A stretch of DNA of 64,000 nucleotides from Prorocentrum cordatum (GCA_963575745.1 CAUYUJ010002747.1:503501-567500); one strand, 5' to 3'; positions 1 to 10,794 are shown, counted from the stretch's first letter. Notes: a model not told the origin generated them from the letters alone. Made by a program: numbers and translations.

Positions 1-213
1 GTATCGCGGGCGTGTGTCAGGCGCCTTCGACGCGCCATGTAGGCCCGCGCCGTGCGCGCCCACGCATCAGGTCAGAAACATATCATCTTACTACTTCCGC
101 GTAATGCAGCGCGTGCGTTGCAACGCTGTTAGCCAAGGGCGCTGGTGCGTCGCCGAAAACCACAGCCAGGTTCCCTTGGCAGGAGGACTGGCGGGGGGCG
201 CTCATATTCACCA
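1..213. other. no recognisable feature
   Basis: GC-rich sequence at the window edge. No reading frame with recognisable protein character and no clear repeat is seen before the repeat unit that starts near 214. Confidence 0.4.
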
Positions 214-1260
214 CCTTAAGGGGAGCCGCCAATGGTTCTCTCACGGTCCCGTTCGCAGCCGTTTTGTGGGGATGTCTCAAGCGGTGTGCTTGTTTTCTGT
301 CCCAGCATCCTTCGCTCTCGGAGTAGATTTGGAGGATGTCTCGAGCGAGGCGCTCCACTTCACCCCCCCAGGTGGGCCAGATTTTGAGGATGTCTCGATC
401 GGTGGCCAGACTCGTGGGCGCTGGTTTTCCTGGGGATGCCACAGGAGGCTCCAACAGGTTCCAGGAGGCCCGTGGAGACCACATGAGGTCCCAGGATGAA
501 TCAGGATGCCACAGAAAGACCCAAGAGGCCACAGGATGCCCCAAGAGGCTCTAGGAGGCCCCAGGAAGCTCCTGGAGGCTTCAGGAAGCCACAGGAGGCC
601 CCAGGAGGCCAGAGGAAGCGCCAGGAGGTCTCCGGAGGGCAACAGGAGGCCCCGAGAGGCCCCAGGAGCAGGAGGCCTCAGAAGGCAACAGGGGTGGTTC
701 CAATCCCATGTGTTTTACGTATGCTCTCATATATTGGGCCTCACCTGGGGCACGAATCCTTGATGTTATACGTATGTTTCTATAGATTGTCCATATCCTG
801 TGTACTTATGTTCCTATAGGGCCTCTCCTAGGGCACGACTCCTTGGTGTTGTACGCGTGTTCCTATAGATTGTCCCTTTTTTTTCTGCGGCTCCAAGTCG
901 CAATGTTTTATGTACGACTGTTGCTATAGATTGGGCCTCTCCTCGGGCACGAATCCTCCCTAGGAGGTCCCAGGAGGCCCCAGGGGGCCCAAAGAGGCTC
1001 CTGGAGGCCCCAAGAAGCCCCAGTAGGTCCCCAGGAGGCCCCAGGAGGCCCCAGGAGGACCCAGGGACATGCGCAGAGACGCGCTCGTACTACTGAGGCT
1101 CATTCACACTCCAATTGATTCTCAGTTAGATTCATGACCAGACCGTCACAACTGAAACCCGTTTATACTCGAAAGTTTTTGCGCCTAGATTCTCACGGCG
1201 GACAGGTCCATGGGAATAAATGCGCATATGGGGAGCCCCACGCAGTGAATATTTGAATCC
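214..1260. repeat. composite repeat unit, copy 1
   Basis: The unit has blocks in a fixed order. First come inverted copies of the 152-base repeat (214-430), then a CAGGAGGCCC microrepeat array (430-690). A tandem stretch of roughly 70-90 base units with CTATAGATTGGGCCTC and GGGCACGAATCCTTG (690-960) follows, then more GGAGGCCCC array (960-1075). A spacer containing CATGCGCAGAGACG and GACAGGTCCATGGGAATAAA closes it (1076-1260). The same blocks occur in the same order on the opposite strand at 35.48-36.80 kb. No part reads as a protein. Confidence 0.7.
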
Positions 1261-1720
1261 CCTTAGGGGGGTGACAATGAGCGCCTCGCTCGAGACATCC
1301 TCCAAATCTGCTCCGGAAGCGAATGATGTCGGCACAACTAACAGGCAAACCCGCTTGAGACATCCCCACAAAACGGCCGCGAACGGGACCGTGAGATAAC
1401 CCCTCGGCGGCTCCTTAGGGACGTGAAAATGAGCGCCTCGCTCTAGACATCCTCCAAATCTGCTCCGAAAGCGAAGGATGTTGAAACAGAAAACAGGCAA
1501 GCCGCTGGAGACATCCCCACAGAACGGCCGCGAAGGGGACCGTGAGATAACCATTGGTTGCTCCCCTAAGGGGGGTGAAAATTAGCGCCTCGCTCGAGAC
1601 ATCCTCTAAATCAGCTCCGATAGCGAAATATGCTGGGACAGAAAACAAGCAAACCGCTTGAGGCATCCCCACGAAACGACCGCGAACGGGGCGCGCGTGA
1701 GTCTCAGCATGAGTAAGTCT
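1260..1720 (+). repeat. tandem array of a ~152-base repeat (family A)
   Basis: Three units start with GCGCCTCGCTCGAGACATCC at about 1280, 1433 and 1584 (spacing 153 and 151). Each continues with CTCCAAATCTGCTCCGAAAG and CAAACCGCTTGAGACATCC and ends with GAACGGGACCGTGAGATAAC. The array ends with GCGTGAGTCTCA followed by ATGAGTAAGTCTG. The same 3' border closes the array at 3.26 kb. Further units lie at 214-430 (inverted), 2.85-3.29 kb and 36.42-36.80 kb. Confidence 0.8.
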
Positions 1721-2569
1721 GAGTCGGAGCAGGTCTGAGTATGAGTAGGTATGAGTATGAGTAGGTATTTGTGTGTGAATATGTGTCTGAGTTAGTCTGA
1801 GTGTGAGTCAGTCTGTATATGAGTAAGTCGGGGCATGAGGAGGAGAGGGCAGGAGAAGAGTGAGAAGGAGTAGGAGGCGTCCACGTAATAACAAAAAAAC
1901 ATATTAGGATATGGCGAACATGCAAACTGCACCAAACCCTCGATGGGGATTACCCGTCTGACATGCAACGCCATCCGCGCGGGGCGAACATCACGCGGTG
2001 ATAACGGACTGGGGCCACCGTCGCACTGTAAAATCCAATCCGTGAGCTCCCATCGGGGCATCCAGGCGCGCGGCGTTCCCCCTGCTGACAGCACGCCCTG
2101 GAAGAAACAAAGAAAACGAGCACGTCGCATATTTAGAATGAGGGCGGCCCGGCCATACCAATCGTCGCAACTGCTCCCAAATATGCCGTCCCCCCCCCCC
2201 CATCGGCCCTATGTCATTCAAACGTCCTCTGCATTGATGCGAACTGCCATGGCGGCGCACACTGCCCCCAACGACGGCCGACACCGCTGAAGGTGATCAT
2301 TTTTCATAGAGACAATCACGATGCGACGGCCCATGCGGCCCAAAATGATTCACACCAACCCGAGGACAATCCAAGAGCTCCCAAAAAATACCGCGCGCTG
2401 TCAGCGAGGATGCTTTTCGGGCGCCATCAAACTGATCAGACACAAGAAAAAGAAAAGGAACGTCACGCTCTCGCCCTTCTGGGTATTAGAGCGCTCGGCA
2501 CCACCCGAAGAACCGCCCAAATCGCAGCAAAACGGCCGGAAAGGGCCAGAGGAAATTGAATGCGGCATG
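1721..2569. other. no recognisable gene
   Basis: A GAGTATGAGTAGG-type low-complexity stretch (1,700-1,850) is followed by unique-looking sequence. Short open frames exist, but none shows a domain, a signal peptide or a conserved motif that I recognise. Confidence 0.4.
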
Positions 2570-2850
2570 ACCCCTCCTCTTTGTTATCTTCTACCCCCCG
2601 TCACCCCACTTCGCCATCATATTAATCCCCTGCCTCCTCACGTTACCCCCCTTTTCTCCTGTTATCCTCCTCCTCCTTCTCATCCTCCTTCGCCTTCGTC
2701 GTCCTGGTGTTCTCCCACTCCCTCGCCCCCCTCAACCGCCCTCGTTATCCCTCCCCTCCCTTTCCCCGTGTCATCCACGCCTTCCGCCTCATCCTCCTCC
2801 TCCTCGCCGCATTGCCCCTTCCCCCCCTCATTCGCGCGCACTTCCCATTC
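2570..2850. repeat. pyrimidine-rich tract
   Basis: The plus strand is dominated by C and T with many CCTCC and CTCCTC runs. It directly precedes the second family A array. Open frames through it give only Pro/Ser-rich low-complexity peptides. Confidence 0.6.
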
Positions 2851-3290
2851 CACGCTCGAGACATCCTCCAAATCTGTTCCGAAAGCGAAGGCTGTTGGAA
2901 CAGATAACAGGGACACCGCTTGAGACATCCCAACAACACGGCCCCGAACGGGACCGTGAGATAAGCCCTGGCGGTTCCCCCTATGGGGGGTGAGAATGAG
3001 CGCCTCGCTTGAGACATCCTCCAAATCTGCTCCGACAGCGAAGGATGTTGGGACAGGAAACAGGCAAACCGCTTGAGACATCTCCACAAAACGGCCGCGA
3101 ATGGGACAGTGAAATAACACGTGGTGGTTTCCGTCAGGGGGGGCTGAAACCAGCGTCCCGCCTGAGACATCCTCACAGTCTGCTCTGGTAGCCAAGGATG
3201 TTGGGACAGAAGACAGGCAAACCGCTTGAGGCACCCCCGCAAAACGGCCACGAACGGGGCGTGCGTGAGTCTCACCATGAATAAGTCTGG
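2851..3290 (+). repeat. tandem array of the ~152-base repeat (family A), second site
   Basis: Units begin near 2855, 3009 and 3160 with variants of CTCGAGACATCCTCC (spacing 154 and 151). The array ends with CGTGCGTGAGTCTCACCATG, the same border as the array ending at 1.72 kb. Confidence 0.75.
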
Positions 3291-3399
3291 GTGGCGATGA
3301 AGATTATGCATTCACGCAGGAGGATATCGATGGGCTCGGACAAGACCCTAAATTCTTGGATACATTTATGCTTTCGCCAGGCCCGCCGACGTGCCAGGA

Positions 3400-3800
3400 T
3401 CCATGCTGGATCAAGGTCCACGTGGCTGCGCCGCCTCATTTGGGCGTACCCCTCACACGTTTCGTTGTCTCAAATGGAGGTCCACCGAAGGCCCCAGTGG
3501 CATGGCCCCATGGCGGTACCGCCCATGCGGGCGCACCCCTCGCACGGCTCGTGGCCCCGCATGGGGCTCACTCGAAGGCCCCAGTGGCAGGGTCTACATG
3601 GCGGCTGCGCCCCATTGGGGCGCACCCTTCACTCGGTTCGTGGCCCCGCGTGGAGTACCACTGGAAGCCCCATTGGCGTGGTCGACATGGCGGCGCCGCC
3701 TCATCTTGGCGCGTTCCCCGCGCAATCGTGGCCCCATATGGTACCCGCAGCAGCATGTGGTTGGTTATTTCGCCAGGCCTATTTTTGTCCTGGTCCTGAC
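3400..3800 (+). repeat. tandem ~89-base repeat (family C)
   Basis: Units with a core like CCACATGGCGGCGCCGCC followed by CCCCTCACACGGTTCGTGGC recur at about 3418, 3507, 3597 and 3684. The array ends in a border, GTTGGTTATTTCGCCAGGCC. A close match to that border (GGTTGGGTTTTTCGCCAGGC) ends the copy near 6.65 kb. Confidence 0.75.
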
Positions 3801-4240
3801 AGGCCTTTGCGGGGCCCCTTGGGGCGACCGCGGGGGCTCCTTGAGTTTCTTGACGTGCGCGGCCGCCCGATTTCAGGCGCAAGGGAGTTGAGTTGCGTCG
3901 CCTGTTTCCTGCGTCGCGCGCGGGGCGGACTTCATGAGCACTGTGCCCACAGAGCATCCTGCGTACGCCTGTGCTGCTGGCATCGAGGTTACAGATTGGA
4001 GGCCAAAGGTGCCGCGATCACTTCGGCGCCCCCTGTGAGTGGTCCGTCGGGACACGTACTCCACGAGCAAATGTCTTTTCCCGTTCGTCATCATCTGCTC
4101 TTGCCGCCCCCCTCGCCCCCTCCGTGTTGTTCTTGCCTTGCCCTGGTTCGCGTTCCTTCTTGTTATCCTTCTGCGTTTTGCGCGTGCGCCCTTGCTGCCA
4201 CATGACCCGTCTGCCTCCCTGCATCTATGCATTGCGGGCG
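3801..4240. other. no recognisable gene
   Basis: GC-rich, non-repetitive sequence. Overlapping open frames occur on both strands, which is expected at this base composition. None has a recognisable motif. Confidence 0.4.
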
Positions 4241-4570
4241 GCGCCCAGCCGACAAAAGAAAACGATTGCCCCGACAGAATCGGCCGACAAAAAACCAAAC
4301 CTCCCCGACAAACAAACACACACGACAAAAAAAAATCGGCCCGACAAAATGGGCCGACAAAAAAAAAGAGGCGGCGCGACAAAAAATCGGACCGACCCAG
4401 GAAAGTGTCGCGACAAATTCGTTCCTGGCTGTCGCTGCCGAGCGGATTCAGTGTAAATTCACAGTTAGGATGCACCCCCCGGAAATTTTGTTCGACGGTC
4501 CGGGTGGGCATTTTGTCGGTCAGTTTGGTTGGGCTGTTTGTCGGGGCGGTCTGGTGCGTCCACGAGGTCG
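4241..4570 (+). repeat. CGACAAAA-type microrepeat tract
   Basis: CCGACAAA, GCCGACAAAAAA, CGACAAAAAATCGG and their relatives recur about every 10-25 bases. The later part (4,490-4,560) carries the same word on the other strand (TTTTGTCGG, GTTTGTCGGGG). The tract is therefore partly self-complementary. No coding signal is seen. Confidence 0.65.
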
Positions 4571-4784
4571 TGCCGCGTTCGCCGGGCGATTCGCGGTCCT
4601 AGCGGGTTCGCAGTAGCATTATGCGGCGAGGGGGGGGTGGGGGGACATGGCGGCGCGGTGGGGGAGGGAGAGGAGGGGGGGGGAAATTTGCAGGAGGAGG
4701 AGGAGGAATAATATGAGGAGGAGGAAGAGGGCGAGGGGACACGGTGGCGGGCACCCCCGCCTTCTTCTTGCTTGGTCCAGCCCT
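4571..4784. repeat. G-rich and GGA-rich tract
   Basis: Runs such as GAGGGGGGGTGGGGGG and AGGAGGAGGAGGAATA form a purine-rich, non-coding low-complexity stretch between two repeat arrays. Confidence 0.5.
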
Positions 4785-5060
4785 TCTGGGGGGGCGTCGT
4801 TCCCATAGGGAGCTCCACCGCAGATTTCGGCGGCACGGTCCACATGGCGGCGCCGCGCCATGTGGGCGCAGACTTGACACGGTCCGTGGCATCACGTGGA
4901 GTTCGAGGGGAGGCCCAGCGGCAGGGCCCACATGGCGGCGCCGCCTTGTTTAAGCGCACGCATCATCACGGTTCGTGGCCCCGCAGGGAGTTCCACCGAA
5001 GACTCCAGTGGCAAGGTCCACATGGCGGCGCCGCTCCAGTTGGGCGTGCACTTCACACGC
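4785..5060 (+). repeat. tandem ~89-base repeat (family C), second site
   Basis: Three units with GTCCACATGGCGGCGCCGC lie near 4838, 4927 and 5017, with 89-90 base spacing. They carry the same internal CACGGTTCGTGGCCCCGC words as the array at 3.4 kb. Confidence 0.75.
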
Positions 5061-5319
5061 GGAAGTGGCGTTGCGACGCGCGGAGGTGGCATTGCCACCC
5101 CGCCTCCGCCGGAAACAATGTTAACAAATCGTGCGGCCAACAGCTCCGCTGACGGTGTTAACAAATCGTGTAGCGCCCAGTCTGTTCCAGACCAACAAAT
5201 TCTTGACGCTTCGCGTATCCCCAACAGCCCATGCAGTAACGATGCCCAGGCGAATGGGGGTGATCAGGGAAGTGGGGGGCATACAGAATAACAACAGGCT
5301 GGGGAACCCGTCTTACCCA
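5061..5319 (+). repeat. TTAACAAATCGTG repeat (family D) and unique flank
   Basis: GTTAACAAATCGTGCGGCC (near 5127) and GTTAACAAATCGTGTAGCGC (near 5158) are two units of a ~35-base repeat. It is amplified again at 6.33-6.53 kb. The rest of the interval is unique and has no gene signal. Confidence 0.55.
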
Positions 5320-5504
5320 AGACGGCGAGGATGGAGGATGAATCGGAGGACGATGAGGAGGAGGAACTCAAGGAGGAAAAGGGGGAGCGGGAGGAGGGTA
5401 GAGGGAGGAAGAGCAATAGGCGGATGAGGAGGAGGAGGAGGAGGAGCAGGAGCAGGACGAGAATGAAAAGGAGGACGAGGAAAAGGGCGAGCAGAATGGC
5501 CAGA
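5320..5504 (+). repeat. GGA/GGAC purine tract
   Basis: The plus strand is built of GAGGA, GGAGC and GGACGA words. It leads directly into the GGCCTCTTGG array. This is a microsatellite-like tract with no gene. Confidence 0.65.
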
Positions 5505-6180
5505 GGCCTCTTGGATGCCTCTCGGAGTCTCTTCGGGGGTCTCTTGGGGGCGTCCTGAAGGCCTCTTAGGGCGTCTTGGGAGCGTCTCGGCGGTCCCGGA
5601 GGCCTCTTGGGGCGTCTTGGGTGCCCTGGGGAGCCTCTCGGGGACCTCTTGGGGCCATGTTGGGGCCATCTTGGGGCCATCTTGGGGCCATCTTGGCGCC
5701 TTTTGGGGCCTCCTTGGCGCTTCTTAGGGCCATCTTGGAGGCGATCGATCAAAGAAGAGAGTGGGGTTAATTAGGCCTGCCCCTCTAGATCCTCTAAAAT
5801 CGCCTCTTGGGCTCATCTCGAGGCGCTCTTGGAGCGCTCTTGGGCGCTCTTGGGGCCGTCTTGAGGCCATCTTGGGCCCCTCTTGGGGCTATCTTGGGCC
5901 CTCTTGGAGCCATCTTGAGGCCTCGGAAGGCCATCGGAAGCGAAAGGGTGAGAAAGCAACACGCATTGATGTTCCTTCGGTTTTTGAAGGATTTGGGCCT
6001 CTTGGAGGCCTCCTGGGGGACCTAGCTGGCCTCTCGGAGCCGTCCTGGGGCGGTTTTCGGGCCTACTGGAGCATCTTCGGAGCCGTCTTGAGGCATCTGA
6101 GGCTAGCTTCTTGAGCAATCTTGGAGCTCATATTGGGCTCCCCGAGGCGCTCTTGGAGCCATCTTGGGCCATCTTGGACG
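5505..6180 (+). repeat. GGCCTCTTGG / GGCCATCTTGGG array (family F)
   Basis: About 670 bases consist mainly of 9-12 base words (GGCCTCTTGG, GGGGCCATCTT, GGAGCGTCTCGG). They are interrupted near 5,940-5,985 by a less GC-rich island (GCATTGATGTTCC, TCGGTTTTTGAAGG). Arrays of the same words, each with such an island, recur at 18.4-19.4, 27.2-28.6, 31.1-32.1 and 41.3-42.3 kb. Long open frames through them come from the repeat periodicity. Confidence 0.75.
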
Positions 6181-6227
6181 CTCCAACTACCAGCGAAACC
6201 TCCCGTCCAGGTCCAGTGGAGGGGGTA

Positions 6228-6251
6228 GGGGGAGGGGTAAACCCCTCCCCC
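6228..6251. other. perfect G/C hairpin
   Basis: GGGGGAGGGGT (6228-6238), a two-base AA loop and its exact complement (6241-6251) make an 11-base-pair stem. It sits at the end of the family F array. A terminator role cannot be claimed in a eukaryote. Confidence 0.7.
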
Positions 6252-6329
6252 AAGGGGAAGAAAGGGGGTTGGAAGAGGAAACTCCCCAAACCACCTACGC
6301 CCAGAGGGCTGGTGGGACTGCGCGGCGCC

Positions 6330-6535
6330 CAGGTTGTTACCACATCGTGCGGCGCCCAGGTGTTCGCACATCGTTTCGCGCCCAGGGTGTTAACAAATCG
6401 TGCCGCCAAAAACCCCGCAGACGGTGTTAACAAATCCTCTGGCCAAGAACACCGCAGACGGTCTTCACAAATCGTGCGCCGCCCCGCATGCGGTCTTCAC
6501 AAATCGCGCGGCTACAAACCCAGCGCGCGGTTCGT
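6330..6535 (+). repeat. tandem ~35-base repeat (family D), second site
   Basis: Six or so degenerate units contain GTGTTAACAAATCGTGC or GGTCTTCACAAATCGTGC followed by a GCCCCGCAGACG-like end. Here too they lie next to a family C copy, as at 5.1 kb, so C and D travel together. Confidence 0.65.
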
Positions 6536-6697
6536 GGACCCACAGGGGGGTCCACCGAAGGCCCCAGTAGCATCGTCCACATGGCGGCGCCACGTCACAT
6601 GGACGCACCCCTCACACGGTCCGCGGCCCCACATGGAGCCCCCAGTTGTATATGGTTGGGTTTTTCGCCAGGCTACATTGTTTTTTTTTTTTTTTGG
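6536..6697 (+). repeat. single family C copy with 3' border and T-run
   Basis: One unit (GTCCACATGGCGGCGCCACG near 6578) ends in the border GGTTGGGTTTTTCGCCAGGC, followed by a T homopolymer of about 15-18 bases. The border is nearly the same as at 3.76 kb. Confidence 0.65.
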
Positions 6698-8182
6698 TTT
6701 GGTGGCTGGGCGTTTCTTATCCGCGTTGTTGGGTTAGCCTGGTGGTAAGGAGCCCAGGGAAACAATTGTTAGGAACAGTTGAGGTTCCGCAGTGTTGTGG
6801 CGGATGATGAAGGCAACCTGCGGCATGACATTCGAGACATCAGAACCGCGATTCAATTGTCCAGGAAACTCGTTTTGGACAGTTGCGTTTTCACATCAGT
6901 TTTTTTTGTTGCTGACATGTGGTAGACGCATGGTTTCGGACAGTTGAGGTTTGATGAAATGTCATTGGGTGCATTGGTGCACATGCTAATTTGCACACTG
7001 GCCCCGCATTGTCCCAGGTGTTGTGCTTGATAAAGGGGGGCATCGTGGCGCGTCCTCGCGTGGCCCTGCGTTCGTTTTCCGTCATTTTGAGGCCGTTCGG
7101 GGCCGTCATATGGGCCCCGTTGAGGACCTCGTTGGAAGTTTTTTGGGGCGCTCGGAGCAATCTCGCGGCCCATCCGAAAATGCGGAAAACAAACGCGACA
7201 GATTTTTCAAACGTGGACACAAACGATGAAACATGCATGGCGTCGGCTTCTGTGGACCAGCGCGGGGGCCGCCCTTGCGGAGCTCTTGGGCCGCCTGGGC
7301 GGCCGCGGGTTGAGTGCTTTTCCTATTCGCGGACTCCTTTCGAGACCGCCTGTGGGCGTCGTTTGATAATCTATGATGATTTATGGGCCGTCTCGGGGCC
7401 CTCTCCGACAATCGGGCGGTCTTCTGAGGGGTCGTTGGCCGTCTCGGAGTGGTCTTTGGGGACCTCGAAGGCCGCCCTGGGGCGCCAGGGAGCCCGAAAG
7501 GTGCGGACCTCCACATCTTGAATATAATCAAGGATAGATCAATAGTATTTGTCTTTCGGTGCTGTGGTGGGGGCCCTCGGATATCCTTGCGCGCGTTTGC
7601 GCCGCCTCGTGCGTCCTTCGTGGGTCTTGTCGGTGCGGAATCAAAGGATTAGCTGGTCGCGGCGCGCCTTCTGGGATCCCCAAGGGGCCGTCGCGATGTC
7701 TTCCTGCGCCGCCTCGGGGCCACGCGCGGCCGTCTCGGGGCCCGCTTTGGAACTTGTCGGGCAGCGTAGGGCCAACATTGGATTGGGACGCGCGGGGGTT
7801 GAAACGATCAAACAGATGGTTGTTGAGACGGGGCGGCTGTTGTGTCACTTATGCACGGCCGTGGCCTCGATGACACTAACCAGACGCATTGCGCGCGCCA
7901 AACGGGGTGCGATTGCATATCCTGTCGAACTGCAAGTACGTCATACGCCTTAGAGAACGTTGGAAATAATCCCAAATGGAAGCGCGAAGCGTTTTCACGC
8001 GCCTCTGCGTGCGAAAGCATGGTGGCGGCCTTCCTTTCCTTCCCCTCCGACCCCCTTCCCCCCCTCGCCGCGCTCTACTCTGCGTCCCCCCGCTGCGCCT
8101 CCGGCCCCCGCCCCGCCAAACCCTCCGCTCCTGCCCCCCCCCGCCGCCCCCGGCGCCCCCCCCCCTCTGTTGCAATTTTGGA
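6698..8182. other. no recognisable gene; degenerate family F stretch
   Basis: Words such as GGACAGTTGAGGTT recur at 6,770-6,950. At 7.05-7.75 kb there are degenerate GGCCGTCTCGGGGCC words around a less GC-rich island (7,180-7,240). A C-rich tract covers 8,040-8,165. Open frames exist in all phases, but none has a domain I recognise. Confidence 0.45.
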
Positions 8183-8215
8183 TCCGACCATTCTGGCTCA
8201 AGTATTCTGGCTCCA
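8183..8215 (+). other. possible relic spliced leader (DinoSL), perhaps doubled
   Basis: TCCGACCATTCTGGCTCAAG (8183-8202) matches 14 of the last 15 bases of the dinoflagellate spliced leader (CCATTTTGGCTCAAG), with one T-to-C difference. TATTCTGGCTCCA (8203-8215), a partial second match, follows at once. In dinoflagellates, mRNAs that were trans-spliced and later retroposed carry such relics, sometimes in tandem. No gene is recognised downstream, so this is a candidate only. Confidence 0.35.
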
Positions 8216-9990
8216 CAGAACCCTCTGCGTCGACGTCGTCTCCGCGGTGGGTCGACGCCCAGTGCGCAGGCTGCGCTGGCGCGCGCTGTCGGCCCTTCGG
8301 AACGCGCGCAGGCCCGCGGAGGCGCGCTCCCGCCTTTGCGGCGTGCGCGCGTGCGCGCGCGAGCGGGCTTTCAATCCCTTCGTTGTGCGTCGCGTCTTGC
8401 GCTAATCTGCGCGGCGCGGACGTGCGCGGTCGACTGCGCCGCTTCTTGCGCCGCGCGGCGACGAGAGGATGTGTTTTTTTGTTGTCGCCGCCGTTCGAGG
8501 CGCCCATCAATTCCTGGCCGCTGCTCTTGAGTTCTGACCGTTCCCAGCGAGGGTGCCCAGCCTCATAGCTGACTGTTGGCGGTCGCGCTTCGACGCGCGA
8601 TGCGTTTTTAGCGCGCCCTGAAAACCAGCGCCCGTTGCAATCCGATTCCATACCTCGCTGTTTTTTTTCCAGCTTGGGCTTGCGTTCGCGCCTTGCCGTG
8701 CGCGGGCGGCCCTACTCGCGTGATCGCGTCGCTTTGGATGCGCGGCGCGGTTTTCATTATGGTTTTGCGACCCCAAGAACTTTCAGAAGTGCGCCTGGCG
8801 ACCTGCAAATTTGCACAGCCAGTTGCCATCGCGCCGCGACTTCTGGCGATGCCATCGCCCTCGAACGTGCGCGCGCGCACGTGCGAGCCACTGGTTGTGG
8901 GTTAGCGCGCGCAGGCACGCGCATCGCGTTGGCTTGTGCAGTTTGCGTTCATCATGCGGTTGCGCGCTGTAGTGCCGCGTGGGGTTCGCGCGTGGTTGCG
9001 CGACCTCCAATGTGTCATTGAACGTAATGGCGCCTTTGATGTCGCTGTCGCAATGATACTTGCTCCAAGGTGTTTGTTCGATGTAGCACCGCTGCCGCTG
9101 TCTTTGGCGCAGCGGTTCCTCATCGCAACGTCGCGATTGGCAGGCAATTCGGTCCGCGCCCTTTCGCGCCAAACGCTGTGATCGTGGTGCCCATCGGGGC
9201 TTCAGTCTGCAGCGAGGAGCATCGCGCGGGCGCTCGCGTTTTCGCGTTCAGTCAGCCGCGATTGGTCCAACGCTATACCGAGCATTTTGCGATTAAACGT
9301 TTAATTTTTTGAATTGCGTTTTGTCGTCAACAGGTGCCGAGACCTTCCACGCGACACCATGGAAACCTCATATTGACACGAGGCCAGCTGCGATTAGCTC
9401 TGTCCGCCTGCGCCCCCGCTCCCTCGGTCTTTCCCGGGCTCCGTGGGGCCCCGTCTCGGCGGGGGGTCGGTCGGGGGCCTCCGAGCACGGCTTTGGCTAA
9501 AACTGCCGCGGCAAATCTTGGCCAGCTTGAGGCGGGGAAGAGAACGCAACAGAAACCAGGCGTTGTACATTCGGCCTCAGCCACGGCAGCTTGCGGACAC
9601 TGTCAGGGCCGCCCCTTTTACTTTTCACCCCTGGGAACGGATGTGCCACGCGTTCGAGGAATTCCACATTGAAATCCCACTTCTCCTCGGGCGCTCGGCC
9701 GACCCCCGACCAGGCCGCGCGGCAATTCAGTGCGAAACTGTTGGATGTAGCCCCCCAGCCCCCCCTCCATCTACACCCCCTCTCCCTTAATTCGTGCTTT
9801 CTCGTCGTCAGGAGGAGGGCGAGGGAGGAGGGGAGAGGTTATGTATGGGGGGGGGGGGGGGCGCTGTTCTGACGCTTCCGTTTCCTTGAGTTTTCGACGG
9901 GGCGGGGCGGGTGCCTTGGGCGCCCGGCCAGGCGCGCGCAACGGCGCTGGCCTCGGGTTCGTCGAGGCCCGAGGGGCATCATCCCAATCC
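8216..9990. other. no recognisable gene
   Basis: Sequence rich in alternating GC words (GCGCGCGT, GCGCGCAC), especially 8,330-8,470 and 8,860-8,960, with a G-run at 9,846-9,861. If the LINE at 10 kb was once full length, its endonuclease should lie here. I could not find the QE, GDxN or SDH motifs. Confidence 0.4.
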
Positions 9991-10179
9991 CAGAGAGATG
10001 CCGTAAGTTGCTTCTTTCCTGAATGAATCTCTCGCGAGGGATTGCACGGCGCGCGTAACCAGACACTTCCTTGGAAGAGCGCCTTGCCAGGGATTGCGCG
10101 ACGCAAAGCCCTGGGTCGAGTGCAAACGCTCGGCGCCTGCAGGTCGCAGCGGGCGAGACCACGCGCAATGTCCAGTTTT

Positions 10180-10794
10180 CTTGTTATTATTCCCCCTCCT
10201 CTGTGGCGGGTTTGCTGCGTCGTTTCTGTGGGATTTGTTCAAGTTTTACGAGATGATTGATCTTGAGGATCTGGCCAGTAGGCGACGTGACTTCCACAGT
10301 TCCCTCCAGCCATCTCGCAACTGCGCACCGATGCCAACAGCGCCGTGAGGTTTACCAACGTTTCTGGTCATGCCGTCAGACCATTCAGGGCTCGTTGAGG
10401 AGTGGCTGCGAATTGCAGCATGGCTACCTCCTTCGCGCGTATCTGCTACATTCGCTCCTTCTTTCCCATCCGCATTCATCCCTCGGAGTCCCTTGATCCA
10501 TACATCGGTGGTGTCGGTCTGGCAGCGCGCGGCAGCTCTTCTCTCGTGCTGCGGGGCCCCAAGCACGGCGCGCCTGAAGTTGTCCAGGCCATTGCTGTCG
10601 ATTTGAAGTGTCAGGTTTCTCTTGGTAGGGCTGGCATTATTTCGAGTTGCCCCAAGATTGGCCGCCTCCCTCAGGCATGGTTAGGAGTGTTGTCGGGGCC
10701 TGGTAGTACGTTTTCCTCGGTCGACCTGCGGATCGACGACGCGGTTGGTGAACCTAGGGGGCGTCGCGGTCGCGCCCCCAGGCAGCGTCATTGA
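10180..10794 (+). pseudogene. LINE reverse transcriptase fragment, catalytic DD lost
   Basis: In the frame of 10,094 the peptide FLWDLFKFYEMIDLEDLA (Asp codon 10,232-10,234) fits RT motif A of dinoflagellate LINEs, where an LWDL-KFYE pattern follows the strand. In another frame, 10,402-10,794, the segment LDPYIGGVGLAARG (YIGG at 10,501-10,512) stands where [YF]xDD is expected. The text after it (IAVDLKCQVSLGRAG and onward) fits the thumb region after motif C. The frame ends in TGA at 10,792, but protein-like text resumes in the same frame at 10,825. Seen directly: the peptides and stops. Known: the motif order in RT. Inferred: that YIGG is a mutated YxDD. Confidence 0.65.

Noticed and set aside
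1700-1850. telomere-like repeat
   Set aside because: GAGTATGAGTAGG words are irregular and do not match TTTAGGG-type telomeres.
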